DNA from: Peptoniphilus_A hominis
GTDB taxonomy: Bacteria > Bacillota > Clostridia > Tissierellales > Peptoniphilaceae
Assembly (NCBI RefSeq): GCF_040096015.1
Contig: NZ_JBBMFO010000034.1
Span: 1 to 16,262, forward strand
Reading direction: 5' to 3'
Length of the DNA: 16,262 bases
Both the position numbers and the translations under genes were made by a program. Positions 6,646 through 13,859 of the stretch are shown here, in pieces. The stretch's first letter is position 1; every line of letters starts with the position of its first letter. Under the pieces are notes generated by a model that had not been told where the DNA came from, did no database searches, and saw only the letters and a program-made list of their open reading frames with translations.

Positions 6646-9600
6646 TTATTCAAATATTTCTTCCAATTTCTTTTCCAAATTTCCCTCTTTAGCATATTTT
6701 AGAGAATTTAATTTTTTCAAATTGTGCTTTTCTATTTTAAGGTCATCATTAAATCCCAAAATATAATTTGTCGCTATCCTATAAATAATTTCTGTAGGCG
6801 CAAGACCATAGACTTGCTTTGCAAAAATATGATTAAGCCTATCACTAGCTTCTGGATAAATTTCCTTCATCCTTTCACTTCTATAAAGCCTCTTCACTAT
6901 TTCAGTAATATAAAGACCTGACTTCATGTATAAATCTATAAAAGTCTTGTCTGGATCGTCAAAGCAGCCAGGATTTTCCTTTTCCAAATAATCCACCATT
7001 TCAATTACAATTTTCTTTGGAGTAAAAATTTGATTAGTTTTTTGAGGTGGAATGTAGTCGAAGATATCTTTTTTATTATTCTCGTCAAAATAATTTGCAA
7101 GCTCTATCTTCTTGTTCAAAAACTCTTTAACAGCGTCATCAAAAACTATTTCATCAAATAGCTTGCCCTCAAAATCTTCTTCCCTGCCACTTGCCTCATT
7201 AAAATATTTTCCGCCGTCACGCAAAAATCTAAATTCTTGCAGAGAAATACTTGTAACTTCTTTAAAAACATCATCGGGTATTATTTTATCAAAATTCATA
7301 AGATTAGTTTCACTGGAACCATAAGCCATGAGAAAAGATGGAATTGTTCGGGCAAATCCTCTAAGATTATCTCTAATCTCATCTTCCTTACCCTTCTTTT
7401 CCTCTCTCTTCTTTTCAGTTTCCACTTCACGAGTAATAGTTTCAGTAGAGCCACTTAACAAGTCTGCATCTGCCATTTTCTTTTTAATTTCATCTAACAT
7501 TTTTTCATTATTTAATTCAATCTTTTTTTCATACTCTTCATTTATTTTTGTAACTTCAGCAGAACTTTTAGCCTCTTTAATTTTTTCATCTTTTTCTGAA
7601 TTAATTAAGTTATCCTCAATTTTCCAATTGCTGTATTCCTTTTGGATTATTTTTTCCGTTGAATCATTTAACTTGTTTTCAATGCTTCTCACAGTGGACT
7701 TTTTGATTTCATTTCCATAATCAGCCTTTACAGCGTCTATTAAAATACTATTTCTTGGCTCAGCAAAAGTCTTCTTTAAGATTTCAATATCCTTCTTTTC
7801 ATCTTTATAGGACAAAGACCCTTCATGAACAGGACCAAATTTAACATCTCCAATAGTTTCTTTTACATCATCAAAAATCTTCTTTCCAAAAATTTCCCTT
7901 GACCTGCCAATAATTTTTTCATCAGGAATATTTACTTCTCCATTTTCATCAAGGTCTAGGTCACTGGCAGTGTTTTCGTCGATGCTAACAGGTTTAAAGT
8001 CACGACCCTTGTCCATCTTGTCGATAATATTTTTGACAGCCTCTGGAGCACCAAAAATATTTGAGATATTTTTAAATAGGAAGTTGGACATAAAGCCACA
8101 GTTGACAACTTCCTTGGCATAAATCCTTCGTGGCGTAATTAAAACTTTTTCTGCATCAAGAGGAATCATCTCCCCATCTTCATCTTCCCCATAAACTGGG
8201 AAGAAGTTCAAGAGTTCCTTAACTTGTGATTTTCTCCTATCAGAATCACCTCTGCCCCTTGAAGTTTCAGAAGAAAGATCATTGGCAAACTCTTCGAAAA
8301 TAGTTAAAGTTCTCGCTGGATCAAAGTCAAAGACATAGGCATTTTCCTTTCTGAGGGTCTTTCCATCTTCCACAAAAAGGCATGGGTTTTGGGACCTAAA
8401 GGCAGCCTGCATGTATAGAGATGGACTCTTCACATTGCTAAGCATTAAAACACCAGTCCACTCTGGAATTGTGATGCCAGTAGTAAGTTGACCAACAGAA
8501 AGAGTAATAGTCTTGTCATTTTCCCTTATAGCCTTTACAACCTTGTCATAGGACTTTTCAAACTCTTCCTCATCATCAAGCTTGCCATCGCCAGCAGCAA
8601 TTACAATTTCATAATCGCTAAAGACAGGATTTTCCCTAAGCTTTTTGCCCATAGCCTTGGCAGAATCAACCCTATCCATAAGCCAAAAAGTATGCTTTAA
8701 TTCCTTCCTAAGTTCAGGCGTAGAGAAAGGAAACTTTTCCATAGAAGTCAAGGCATCTAAAAATTTATCAACATCATCTTCATAATAAAACTTGCCATTT
8801 TCGCGAGTTTTGAAAAATTCATTTAGGTCAAAGGCATAATTTTCCCACTCGCCATCAATTTCTATTCCCTCTTTTATATTATCCCTAACAATTTCTGACA
8901 TCTGGTAAGTAAAAAGATTTAACTTTGGAAGAGGATAGTAAGGATTTTCCTCTTCACTGGCAAGGTCCCAATCCCTTTTTGCCCTTTGCTCATCAGCATA
9001 GGTCCAGTTGTAAATAGCATCTTGAGGGAACTTGTCATTGGCAAGAGCCTTAAAAGGGGTGCCAGAAAGATGGAGAGTATAATTTCTGTCAATATTATCA
9101 AAGGCAATATCACTCTTATAAGTATCAACACCTTCGTGGGCTTCATCAATAATTAAAATATCCCACAAAATACCAATCCTATTTCCCTTTTCATCTCGCC
9201 TGTTGCTAAGTTCCTTTAGCTTGTCAAGGTTTGGGTCGCCGCCAAAATATTTAGAACCCTTGATGTCTTGAAGGCTGACAAATTCAACAGAACCCCTTAC
9301 CTTGTCTATGTCTAGGTCCAAAAATTCTTCCCTTGTGATGACATGCTTTTTGCCATCAAGGGCAGCAACATGGCTGACAAAATAATAACCAGAATTTGCC
9401 CCCACAAACTTGAGATAATCCTCATACCAAGAATTGGCAATGGCAGGTCTATTAGTGACAATCAAAATATTTTTTAAACCCATCTTCATGCACAAGTCAT
9501 AGGCGGAAATAGTCTTGCCAAACCTTGGCTTGGCATTCCACAAAAATTCCCCATGCAAATTATTTTTAAAATATTCAATTGTCTTTTCTACAGCATCATC

Positions 9601-9987
9601 TTGCTCCCTGCGCAGTGCATAGGGTATTGGGTCCTCATTGGACTCAAGAACGCCCTTGTTCTCCCTAAAATCATTAAAATAATTTTTGGCAAGATTGGGA
9701 TCAATCTCGAACCATTCAGTACCAGTCTGTCTCTTTACACCAAGCTTATTTAAGTAACCGTGAAAGTCCTTGTCGGTAAAAGTCTCATAACTTCCCTCAT
9801 ATAGGGCATTCTTGTGCCACTTCAAATCGTACCTAATGCCAGCAGTTTGAGTTTGCTCCCTAATTCTCGTCTCCACATCTCTTTCAGTAAAGCCAATTTT
9901 AGTCCAACCCTCGTGGTAGGAAATGCAAGGAGTGGTGTAGGCGTAACATTGTGGAATAACTTCTCTAGTAGTATTAATATTAATCAT
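6646..9987 (-). CDS. GIY-YIG nuclease / DEAH helicase fusion with C-terminal methylase-like segment (restriction subunit)
   Basis: A 1113-residue protein if started at the ATG at 9987, which has AAGGAG 10 nt upstream; an ATG at 10008 has no such site. Residues about 14-93 resemble the T5orf172 branch of GIY-YIG nucleases (YAYT, GWTKIGFT, ETRIREQ, GTEWF). Helicase motifs follow: KPRFGKT Walker A (153-159), LIIDEAHEG (278-286), LSGTPF (307-312), and motif VI-like MQAAFRSQNP (526-535). Residues about 760-870 are charged and probably coiled-coil. The C-terminus (986-1090) looks like the first part of an Eco57I-type methylase: QIFTPKKIVIEM (motif X) and FIDLYMKSGLYITEI in place of motif I, but no NPPY motif IV. 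It follows the methylase gene after 1 bp, so translation is probably coupled. An ATP-dependent restriction role is inferred. Confidence 0.82.
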   Translation of the reverse strand: MININTTREVIPQCYAYTTPCISYHEGWTKIGFTERDVETRIREQTQTAGIRYDLKWHKNALYEGSYETFTDKDFHGYLNKLGVKRQTGTEWFEIDPNLAKNYFNDFRENKGVLESNEDPIPYALRREQDDAVEKTIEYFKNNLHGEFLWNAKPRFGKTISAYDLCMKMGLKNILIVTNRPAIANSWYEDYLKFVGANSGYYFVSHVAALDGKKHVITREEFLDLDIDKVRGSVEFVSLQDIKGSKYFGGDPNLDKLKELSNRRDEKGNRIGILWDILIIDEAHEGVDTYKSDIAFDNIDRNYTLHLSGTPFKALANDKFPQDAIYNWTYADEQRAKRDWDLASEEENPYYPLPKLNLFTYQMSEIVRDNIKEGIEIDGEWENYAFDLNEFFKTRENGKFYYEDDVDKFLDALTSMEKFPFSTPELRKELKHTFWLMDRVDSAKAMGKKLRENPVFSDYEIVIAAGDGKLDDEEEFEKSYDKVVKAIRENDKTITLSVGQLTTGITIPEWTGVLMLSNVKSPSLYMQAAFRSQNPCLFVEDGKTLRKENAYVFDFDPARTLTIFEEFANDLSSETSRGRGDSDRRKSQVKELLNFFPVYGEDEDGEMIPLDAEKVLITPRRIYAKEVVNCGFMSNFLFKNISNIFGAPEAVKNIIDKMDKGRDFKPVSIDENTASDLDLDENGEVNIPDEKIIGRSREIFGKKIFDDVKETIGDVKFGPVHEGSLSYKDEKKDIEILKKTFAEPRNSILIDAVKADYGNEIKKSTVRSIENKLNDSTEKIIQKEYSNWKIEDNLINSEKDEKIKEAKSSAEVTKINEEYEKKIELNNEKMLDEIKKKMADADLLSGSTETITREVETEKKREEKKGKEDEIRDNLRGFARTIPSFLMAYGSSETNLMNFDKIIPDDVFKEVTSISLQEFRFLRDGGKYFNEASGREEDFEGKLFDEIVFDDAVKEFLNKKIELANYFDENNKKDIFDYIPPQKTNQIFTPKKIVIEMVDYLEKENPGCFDDPDKTFIDLYMKSGLYITEIVKRLYRSERMKEIYPEASDRLNHIFAKQVYGLAPTEIIYRIATNYILGFNDDLKIEKHNLKKLNSLKYAKEGNLEKKLEEIFE

Positions 9988-9988
9988 A

Positions 9989-11962
9989 TTATTCCATCTC
10001 CTTAACATTTTTTTCTATAAAATCAATTTCTTCTTGGCTTAAATTATATTTAGCATAAAGTTGCCTGTCGATTTCTGGAATAGACTTGGACCATTCAATG
10101 TCAGACTTATTAGTAAAGTCTTGCATTGGCACTTTTGACCAGGTTTCTTTAGTTTTATTATTTTGTGTAACCTTTTTTATTCCTAGCATCGCTCTTGCGA
10201 ATTTACTTTTAATATACTTGAAACAAGCCTCTGCTTCCGCATAAGTTTTGAAATTGCCAATGCTTATAAAGGTTTGAGTATGCCCGATTAGGGGTTCCCC
10301 GATTAGGGGTGTGCTTAAAACCTCACCTATGGCACCTGAGCCATTCGCAGCTGGCAGAATGACCTTGTATGCGTGGAGGTTCCCGTTATCTTCTATAAAG
10401 TCCTTTAAAACCCATTTATTAACTCTCTCGTTGTTCTGGCGACCAACGATTTGTATATAATCTTTTGACTTTTTATCACTTTCAATTTTATCGTGAAAAA
10501 TTTCTTCTAATGTATCAAATATCGAGGACACTAATCTTCGTTCTTTTCCATTACTTCCTAATCTTTTTAATAAGTCTTTATAATTATCTTCAATATAATT
10601 TAGATTTAGTTTGTTTTGAACATACATTAAATCTCCTATTCCAAGATTTTTCTTTCCTTCTTTCGTTTCAACCTTTTTCAAAATTGATCTTAGTTCATCA
10701 AAAGGAGTAAAAGTATCTATGCATCCAAAATTCTTATTAATGTCTCTATAAGATATTGCTACACCACCTTTTATGTCAGTTCCAGGAAATATTCTTTCAC
10801 TATCTTGGATAAATTTTAAAATTTTAAAATGAGGGTCATTTAACATTTTTTCATTCCATACTCTCGGTGTAGATCCAACATTAAATAAAAATCTAGCTGG
10901 AGTTATTAATAAATTCCTTTCAGCTATTTTAAATGAATTATCCATAAAGATATTGTATAAAGCATCACTTCTATTTCTCTTGTCATTATCTTCTTGATAA
11001 GGCGGATTGCCAATTACAAAATCAAATTTTTTCATTATATTCTCCTTATAGTCTGTAAATAACTTAGACGAGTTTTCTCGCCAATTTCTAATTCTACAGT
11101 AAATGCTTTCTTCTCCATCCTCTTCTTCCAGTCCTCCACTTAAGAGGTCAAAAAAGTTCATCTGCCTTATGTCTTCCTTGGCTGCCCCAAAGGGAACCAT
11201 GTCCGTCAGACCGTCCATTTGCCAAATATTCCAAGAAATAATATTGGCAAGGTGACGTAAGGTTTTTTTGTCTACTTCTTCCTTCCACCTGTCTTCAAAA
11301 TATTCAACAAAGGTCATTAAAATGTTGACTCTGGCAATTAAGAGGTTGTCTCCCTGATATTCAAAGCCATAGGTGCTTTCTATTGCCCTTGTAGCCCACT
11401 TGATCCATTCATCTTTGGTCCATGTGTTTTCATTTACGACTCTCAGTTTTCTATCTAATATTCCAATTCGATTTATTAGGTCAATTTTTTCTCCAGTAGA
11501 AACATCGTATCTTGAAACTAAATAGGGCGCCTCGCCACAAGTTATCTCTAGCTGTCTTGACAAAATATATTTTTCCCAACTTTTGCCCTCTGGGAAATTT
11601 ATTTTTTCTCTCACTGCTTCCCAGGTCTCGCCCTTTTCTATGTTGAAGACATCTTTTCTTTGGAACCACTCTTGGTCCAGGTAGTTATTCATTTCATTTA
11701 CTATCCAGCCTGGAGTGAAGACCTCAGCCTTTTTTCTCGTCCTGTCAAGCTGTGCCTCTTGGCTCTTTAGGACTCTTGGCATGATTCGAAAGCCGCTTTG
11801 GAAAATTATCTCTGTGATTTCGCTTTTGTCGTCAAATTCTCTGCCAAAGTGTTCGAAGGTATTTGTGGCCCATATTATATTTTTTTTAGTGGTCTTATCC
11901 TGTAAAAGTTTTTTCAGTGTCAGCTTTATTGGATAAAGATCGAAATCTATTAGTTTTGACAT
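9989..11962 (-). CDS. Eco57I-type adenine-specific DNA methyltransferase
   Basis: A 657-residue protein. FTPGWIVNEM (82-91) is motif X. LEITCGEAPYL (138-148) sits where the SAM-binding motif I is expected and differs from the usual DPACGSG. GNPPYQE (318-324) is motif IV, the N6-adenine catalytic motif. The C-terminal ~300 residues, including PLIGEPLIGHTQTFISIG and KYIKSKFARAMLGIKKVTQ, probably contain target recognition. No nuclease motif of its own was seen, so cleavage is assigned to the downstream helicase/GIY-YIG protein. The start is supported by GAGG 8 nt before the ATG, and an extended -10 promoter lies about 40 bp upstream. It is the first gene of the two-gene operon. Methyl-protection of host DNA is the likely role; the target site cannot be read from the sequence. 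Confidence 0.88.
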   Translation of the reverse strand: MSKLIDFDLYPIKLTLKKLLQDKTTKKNIIWATNTFEHFGREFDDKSEITEIIFQSGFRIMPRVLKSQEAQLDRTRKKAEVFTPGWIVNEMNNYLDQEWFQRKDVFNIEKGETWEAVREKINFPEGKSWEKYILSRQLEITCGEAPYLVSRYDVSTGEKIDLINRIGILDRKLRVVNENTWTKDEWIKWATRAIESTYGFEYQGDNLLIARVNILMTFVEYFEDRWKEEVDKKTLRHLANIISWNIWQMDGLTDMVPFGAAKEDIRQMNFFDLLSGGLEEEDGEESIYCRIRNWRENSSKLFTDYKENIMKKFDFVIGNPPYQEDNDKRNRSDALYNIFMDNSFKIAERNLLITPARFLFNVGSTPRVWNEKMLNDPHFKILKFIQDSERIFPGTDIKGGVAISYRDINKNFGCIDTFTPFDELRSILKKVETKEGKKNLGIGDLMYVQNKLNLNYIEDNYKDLLKRLGSNGKERRLVSSIFDTLEEIFHDKIESDKKSKDYIQIVGRQNNERVNKWVLKDFIEDNGNLHAYKVILPAANGSGAIGEVLSTPLIGEPLIGHTQTFISIGNFKTYAEAEACFKYIKSKFARAMLGIKKVTQNNKTKETWSKVPMQDFTNKSDIEWSKSIPEIDRQLYAKYNLSQEEIDFIEKNVKEME

Positions 11963-11999
11963 TTATTTCCTCATTCGTTTGTATTCTCTCTTTTACTAT

Positions 12000-12008
12000 A
12001 TTGTATCA
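12000..12008 (-). promoter_or_regulatory. Extended -10 promoter of the methylase-helicase operon
   Basis: On the minus strand TGATACAAT (TG at 12008-12007, TACAAT at 12005-12000) is an extended -10 element; the -35 position has only TTTAAT. The leader would be about 30 nt, with the ribosome binding site just before the ATG at 11962. The T-rich DNA upstream could act as an UP-element-like region. Confidence 0.5.
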
Positions 12009-12034
12009 TCTTTGACTTTTAAATTAAATTAAAG

Positions 12035-12245
12035 TGTAAATCTAGTAAATTTTTTTAAATTTTTTGTGGATTTGTAATTTTTTACGAAAATTTTTTTATT
12101 TTTTTCTATTTTTTTTCAGTTTTTTATAAATTTTTTGCCTTTTTTTAGTTTTTCATCATTCTTTTGGTGGTTTTTTTTCATTTTTCTGTAATTTTTTAAA
12201 AATTTTTATTTTTTCCGTGAATTTTTTTTATTTTTTTATTGTATT
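12035..12245. other. T-tract-rich intergenic region with strong strand asymmetry
   Basis: About 200 bp made largely of T runs of 5-8 bases on the plus strand, separated by short interruptions, often 9-11 bp apart. No coding region or known RNA is visible in the 11963-12497 gap. A-tracts phased near the helical repeat are known to bend DNA, so this may be intrinsically curved DNA behind the methylase promoter. The phasing estimate is by eye. Confidence 0.5.
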
Positions 12246-12314
12246 TATGAATTTATTATGCTAAACTTATAACAGATTATTTAATACACTTTTTTAATTA
12301 ATTTCCTTTTACAC

Positions 12315-12340
12315 GCCGAGATATGCTCGGCAATTTTTTT
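12315..12340 (+). terminator. Orphan plus-strand intrinsic terminator
   Basis: GCCGAG (12315-12320), 5-nt loop, CTCGGC (12326-12331), then AATTTTTTT. It reads as a terminator for plus-strand transcription, yet no plus-strand gene lies upstream. A possible short transcript could start from TTATGA-17-TATAAC (12245-12273), which would make an RNA of about 60 nt. Weakly supported. Confidence 0.5.
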
Positions 12341-12411
12341 GCCTTTTTTTATTTTATTAAGAATTTTTTATAATTCTCAGCGGCAAATTTTTTCAAATTA
12401 TAAAATTTTTC

Positions 12412-12449
12412 CCAAAAAAATGACGCCAGGGACAAGTCCTTCACGTCAT
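12412..12449 (-). terminator. Intrinsic terminator of the DUF2975-XRE operon
   Basis: On the minus strand ATGACG (12449-12444) pairs with CGTCAT (12425-12420) and an inner GGAC/GTCC stem, followed by TTTTTTT. It lies about 50 bp beyond the stop codon of the last gene. Confidence 0.8.
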
Positions 12450-12497
12450 GCTTTTAATTTATTTACTTTTAATTTTTTTAACTTTAAGGCTCTTCTC

Positions 12498-12977
12498 TTA
12501 AGTGTCCCACTGCAAGAATAAGATTTCGCCCTTTTCCTCGTCTATTATGAGGGCGATGAAGTTGCCATACATATTATGAAAGACATTGTCAGATGTTGCT
12601 TTAAAGTAAACTTCATTATTCAAATCAATAGAAGTGTCAAAGCCCCTTTCTCTTACTTTTAAAAGGCAAGTATTGATTTGAGAAATTTTATTGTCATCCC
12701 TTTTCACCTTATAGTCTTCAAGGTCATTTTCTATCTCTTTTATATCAGCTTTGTCTACAGAAAATAAAATTGCAGCCTCGCCGTCTCCGTGAAAGTCTGG
12801 CTCCTTATAAAGCTGTCTTACTCTCTTCACACTTTTAGGAAAGCTTATGCCAAATTTATTTTCCACTTCCTTTACTGACTGGTCTCTGTTGTCTGAAAGT
12901 AAAAATAAAAGAGGAATAGATGCCAGAAAAATTATGGACATTATAATTAAAACTCTTTTAAATTTTTTATCACTCAT
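12498..12977 (-). CDS. Membrane-anchored protein of unknown function
   Basis: About 159 residues. A positively charged start (MSDKKFKR) is followed by one hydrophobic segment at residues 9-28 and then a polar domain of about 130 residues, predicted to lie outside the membrane as a signal-anchor protein. I do not recognise the domain. It has no cysteine-based lipobox and a mixed alpha/beta look (ending EKGEILFLQWD). The start was chosen at the ATG at 12977, with AAGGTG 6 nt upstream; in-frame ATG at 12983 or GTG at 12986 are alternatives. The start overlaps the end of the XRE regulator gene by 8 nt, so it is translationally coupled and is the last gene of the operon. Confidence 0.75.
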   Translation of the reverse strand: MSDKKFKRVLIIMSIIFLASIPLLFLLSDNRDQSVKEVENKFGISFPKSVKRVRQLYKEPDFHGDGEAAILFSVDKADIKEIENDLEDYKVKRDDNKISQINTCLLKVRERGFDTSIDLNNEVYFKATSDNVFHNMYGNFIALIIDEEKGEILFLQWDT

Positions 12978-13188
12978 CTTCATCACCTTGGTACCTTAAA
13001 ATATCGCCCACATCACAATTTAATACTCTGCAAATTTCTGAAAGTGTGGAAAATCTTATGGCCTTGGCCTTATTTGTCTTTAAAATCGAAAGATTGGCTA
13101 TGGTTATACCAACTTGCTCAGATAATTCTGTCAAAGACATTTTATTTTTTGCAAGTTCCACATCTAAATCAACAATTATTTTTCCCAT
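12970..13188 (-). CDS. Small XRE-family transcriptional regulator (YozG type)
   Basis: A 72-residue protein that is almost entirely a Cro/CI helix-turn-helix: MSLTELSEQVGITIANLSIL at 17-36 forms the two DNA-binding helices, and FSTLSEICRVLNCDVGDIL is the usual C-terminal half of the fold. Small regulators of this type are commonly encoded next to DUF2975 membrane proteins, as here. The start is the ATG at 13188 with GAGGTGG directly upstream; the frame runs open to a TTG at 13200, but the ribosome binding site favours the ATG. It lies just after the DUF2975 stop codon and overlaps the next gene by 8 nt. It probably regulates its own operon. Confidence 0.88.
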   Translation of the reverse strand: MGKIIVDLDVELAKNKMSLTELSEQVGITIANLSILKTNKAKAIRFSTLSEICRVLNCDVGDILRYQGDEDE

Positions 13189-13196
13189 GGTCCACC

Positions 13197-13667
13197 TCAA
13201 ATCGTCAGATCATTTTCTTCTTTTAGGGCGATTCCTTCTTTGATCAAATCGCATAATAGAAGAAAAATTTGCGCGATTAGCATGGCAACAATTGCTCCCC
13301 CAATAAAAATTAGGTTAGTAATTGAGCCATCTAGGTTAAAATTTGTGTAAATTATGGAAAGAATTGCCAAGAAAAAAATTCCTATAAAGGAGAGGGCTAT
13401 GACTTGAAGGTCAAATAACATTCCTCTCTCAAAAATTTTGTCATCACCATATTTTTTTAGGGCAAAAAGTCCAAATAATAGGGCAAGAATTAAGGCGAGG
13501 ATTATTCCCTGGCACAAAACTAGCATGGGATACTTCATGTTCATGAACATTGGATAAATTTTTGCCATGAAGCTAGACATTTTTATCAGTCCATAAGAGC
13601 CTCCCGCCAAAATAAATAGGGCAATGAAGAGGAGCCCACCAATAAATTTTACTCGTAATGATTTCAT
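13197..13667 (-). CDS. DUF2975 family four-helix membrane protein
   Basis: A 156-residue integral membrane protein with four hydrophobic segments at about 8-29, 48-70, 86-108 and 117-139. The loop KYGDDKIFERGMLFDLQVIALS (72-93) fits the conserved loop of DUF2975 proteins, and the C-terminus is cytoplasmic and acidic. The family's function is not established; its steady partnership with a YozG-type XRE regulator suggests membrane sensing or control of that regulator. GGGAGG precedes the ATG. It is the first gene of a three-gene operon. Confidence 0.82.
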   Translation of the reverse strand: MKSLRVKFIGGLLFIALFILAGGSYGLIKMSSFMAKIYPMFMNMKYPMLVLCQGIILALILALLFGLFALKKYGDDKIFERGMLFDLQVIALSFIGIFFLAILSIIYTNFNLDGSITNLIFIGGAIVAMLIAQIFLLLCDLIKEGIALKEENDLTI

Positions 13668-13687
13668 AATAACCTCCCTTTTCTAGA

Positions 13688-13716
13688 AGTATATCACTTT
13701 ATTTAATGAATTACAA
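13688..13716 (-). promoter_or_regulatory. SigA promoter of the DUF2975-XRE operon
   Basis: On the minus strand: -35 TTGTAA (13711-13716), 17-bp spacer, -10 TATACT (13688-13693), about 20 bp before the DUF2975 start codon. Confidence 0.6.
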
Positions 13717-13804
13717 TAATTTTTTATCGTTTATCAATAAATTATATTGGGCGTAAATTTTTTTTCTTATAATTTTAAATCCTTGACAAAAATATTTTAG
13801 GGCA

Positions 13805-13834
13805 TAAAAAAAGTCTGTAGGAAAACCCACAGAC
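13805..13834 (-). terminator. Intrinsic terminator of the PhaE-like gene
   Basis: On the minus strand GTCTGTGGG (13834-13826), TTTT loop, CCTACAGAC (13821-13813), then TTTTTTTATG. The plus strand also has CTTTTT after the stem, so it may work in both directions. Confidence 0.85.
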
Positions 13835-13859
13835 CTTTTTAGGAGAAGATTCTTATGTT

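Noticed and set aside
9988..10008. Longer start for the helicase protein at ATG 10008, overlapping the methylase gene
   Set aside because: No ribosome binding site precedes it, while AAGGAG sits 10 nt before the ATG at 9987.
10283..10310. Tandem 15-nt repeat (CCCGATTAGGGGT twice) inside the methylase gene, as a possible recombination or phase-variation tract
   Set aside because: It encodes PLIGEPLIG in frame, and this motif seems natural for the family; two in-frame copies give no frameshift switch.
12007..12022. CtsR-like AGTCAAA next to the methylase promoter
   Set aside because: Only one heptad is present; the second copy needed for a CtsR box is missing.
13793..13798. TTGACA on the plus strand as a promoter
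   Set aside because: It is followed by a bidirectional-looking terminator and no plus-strand gene.
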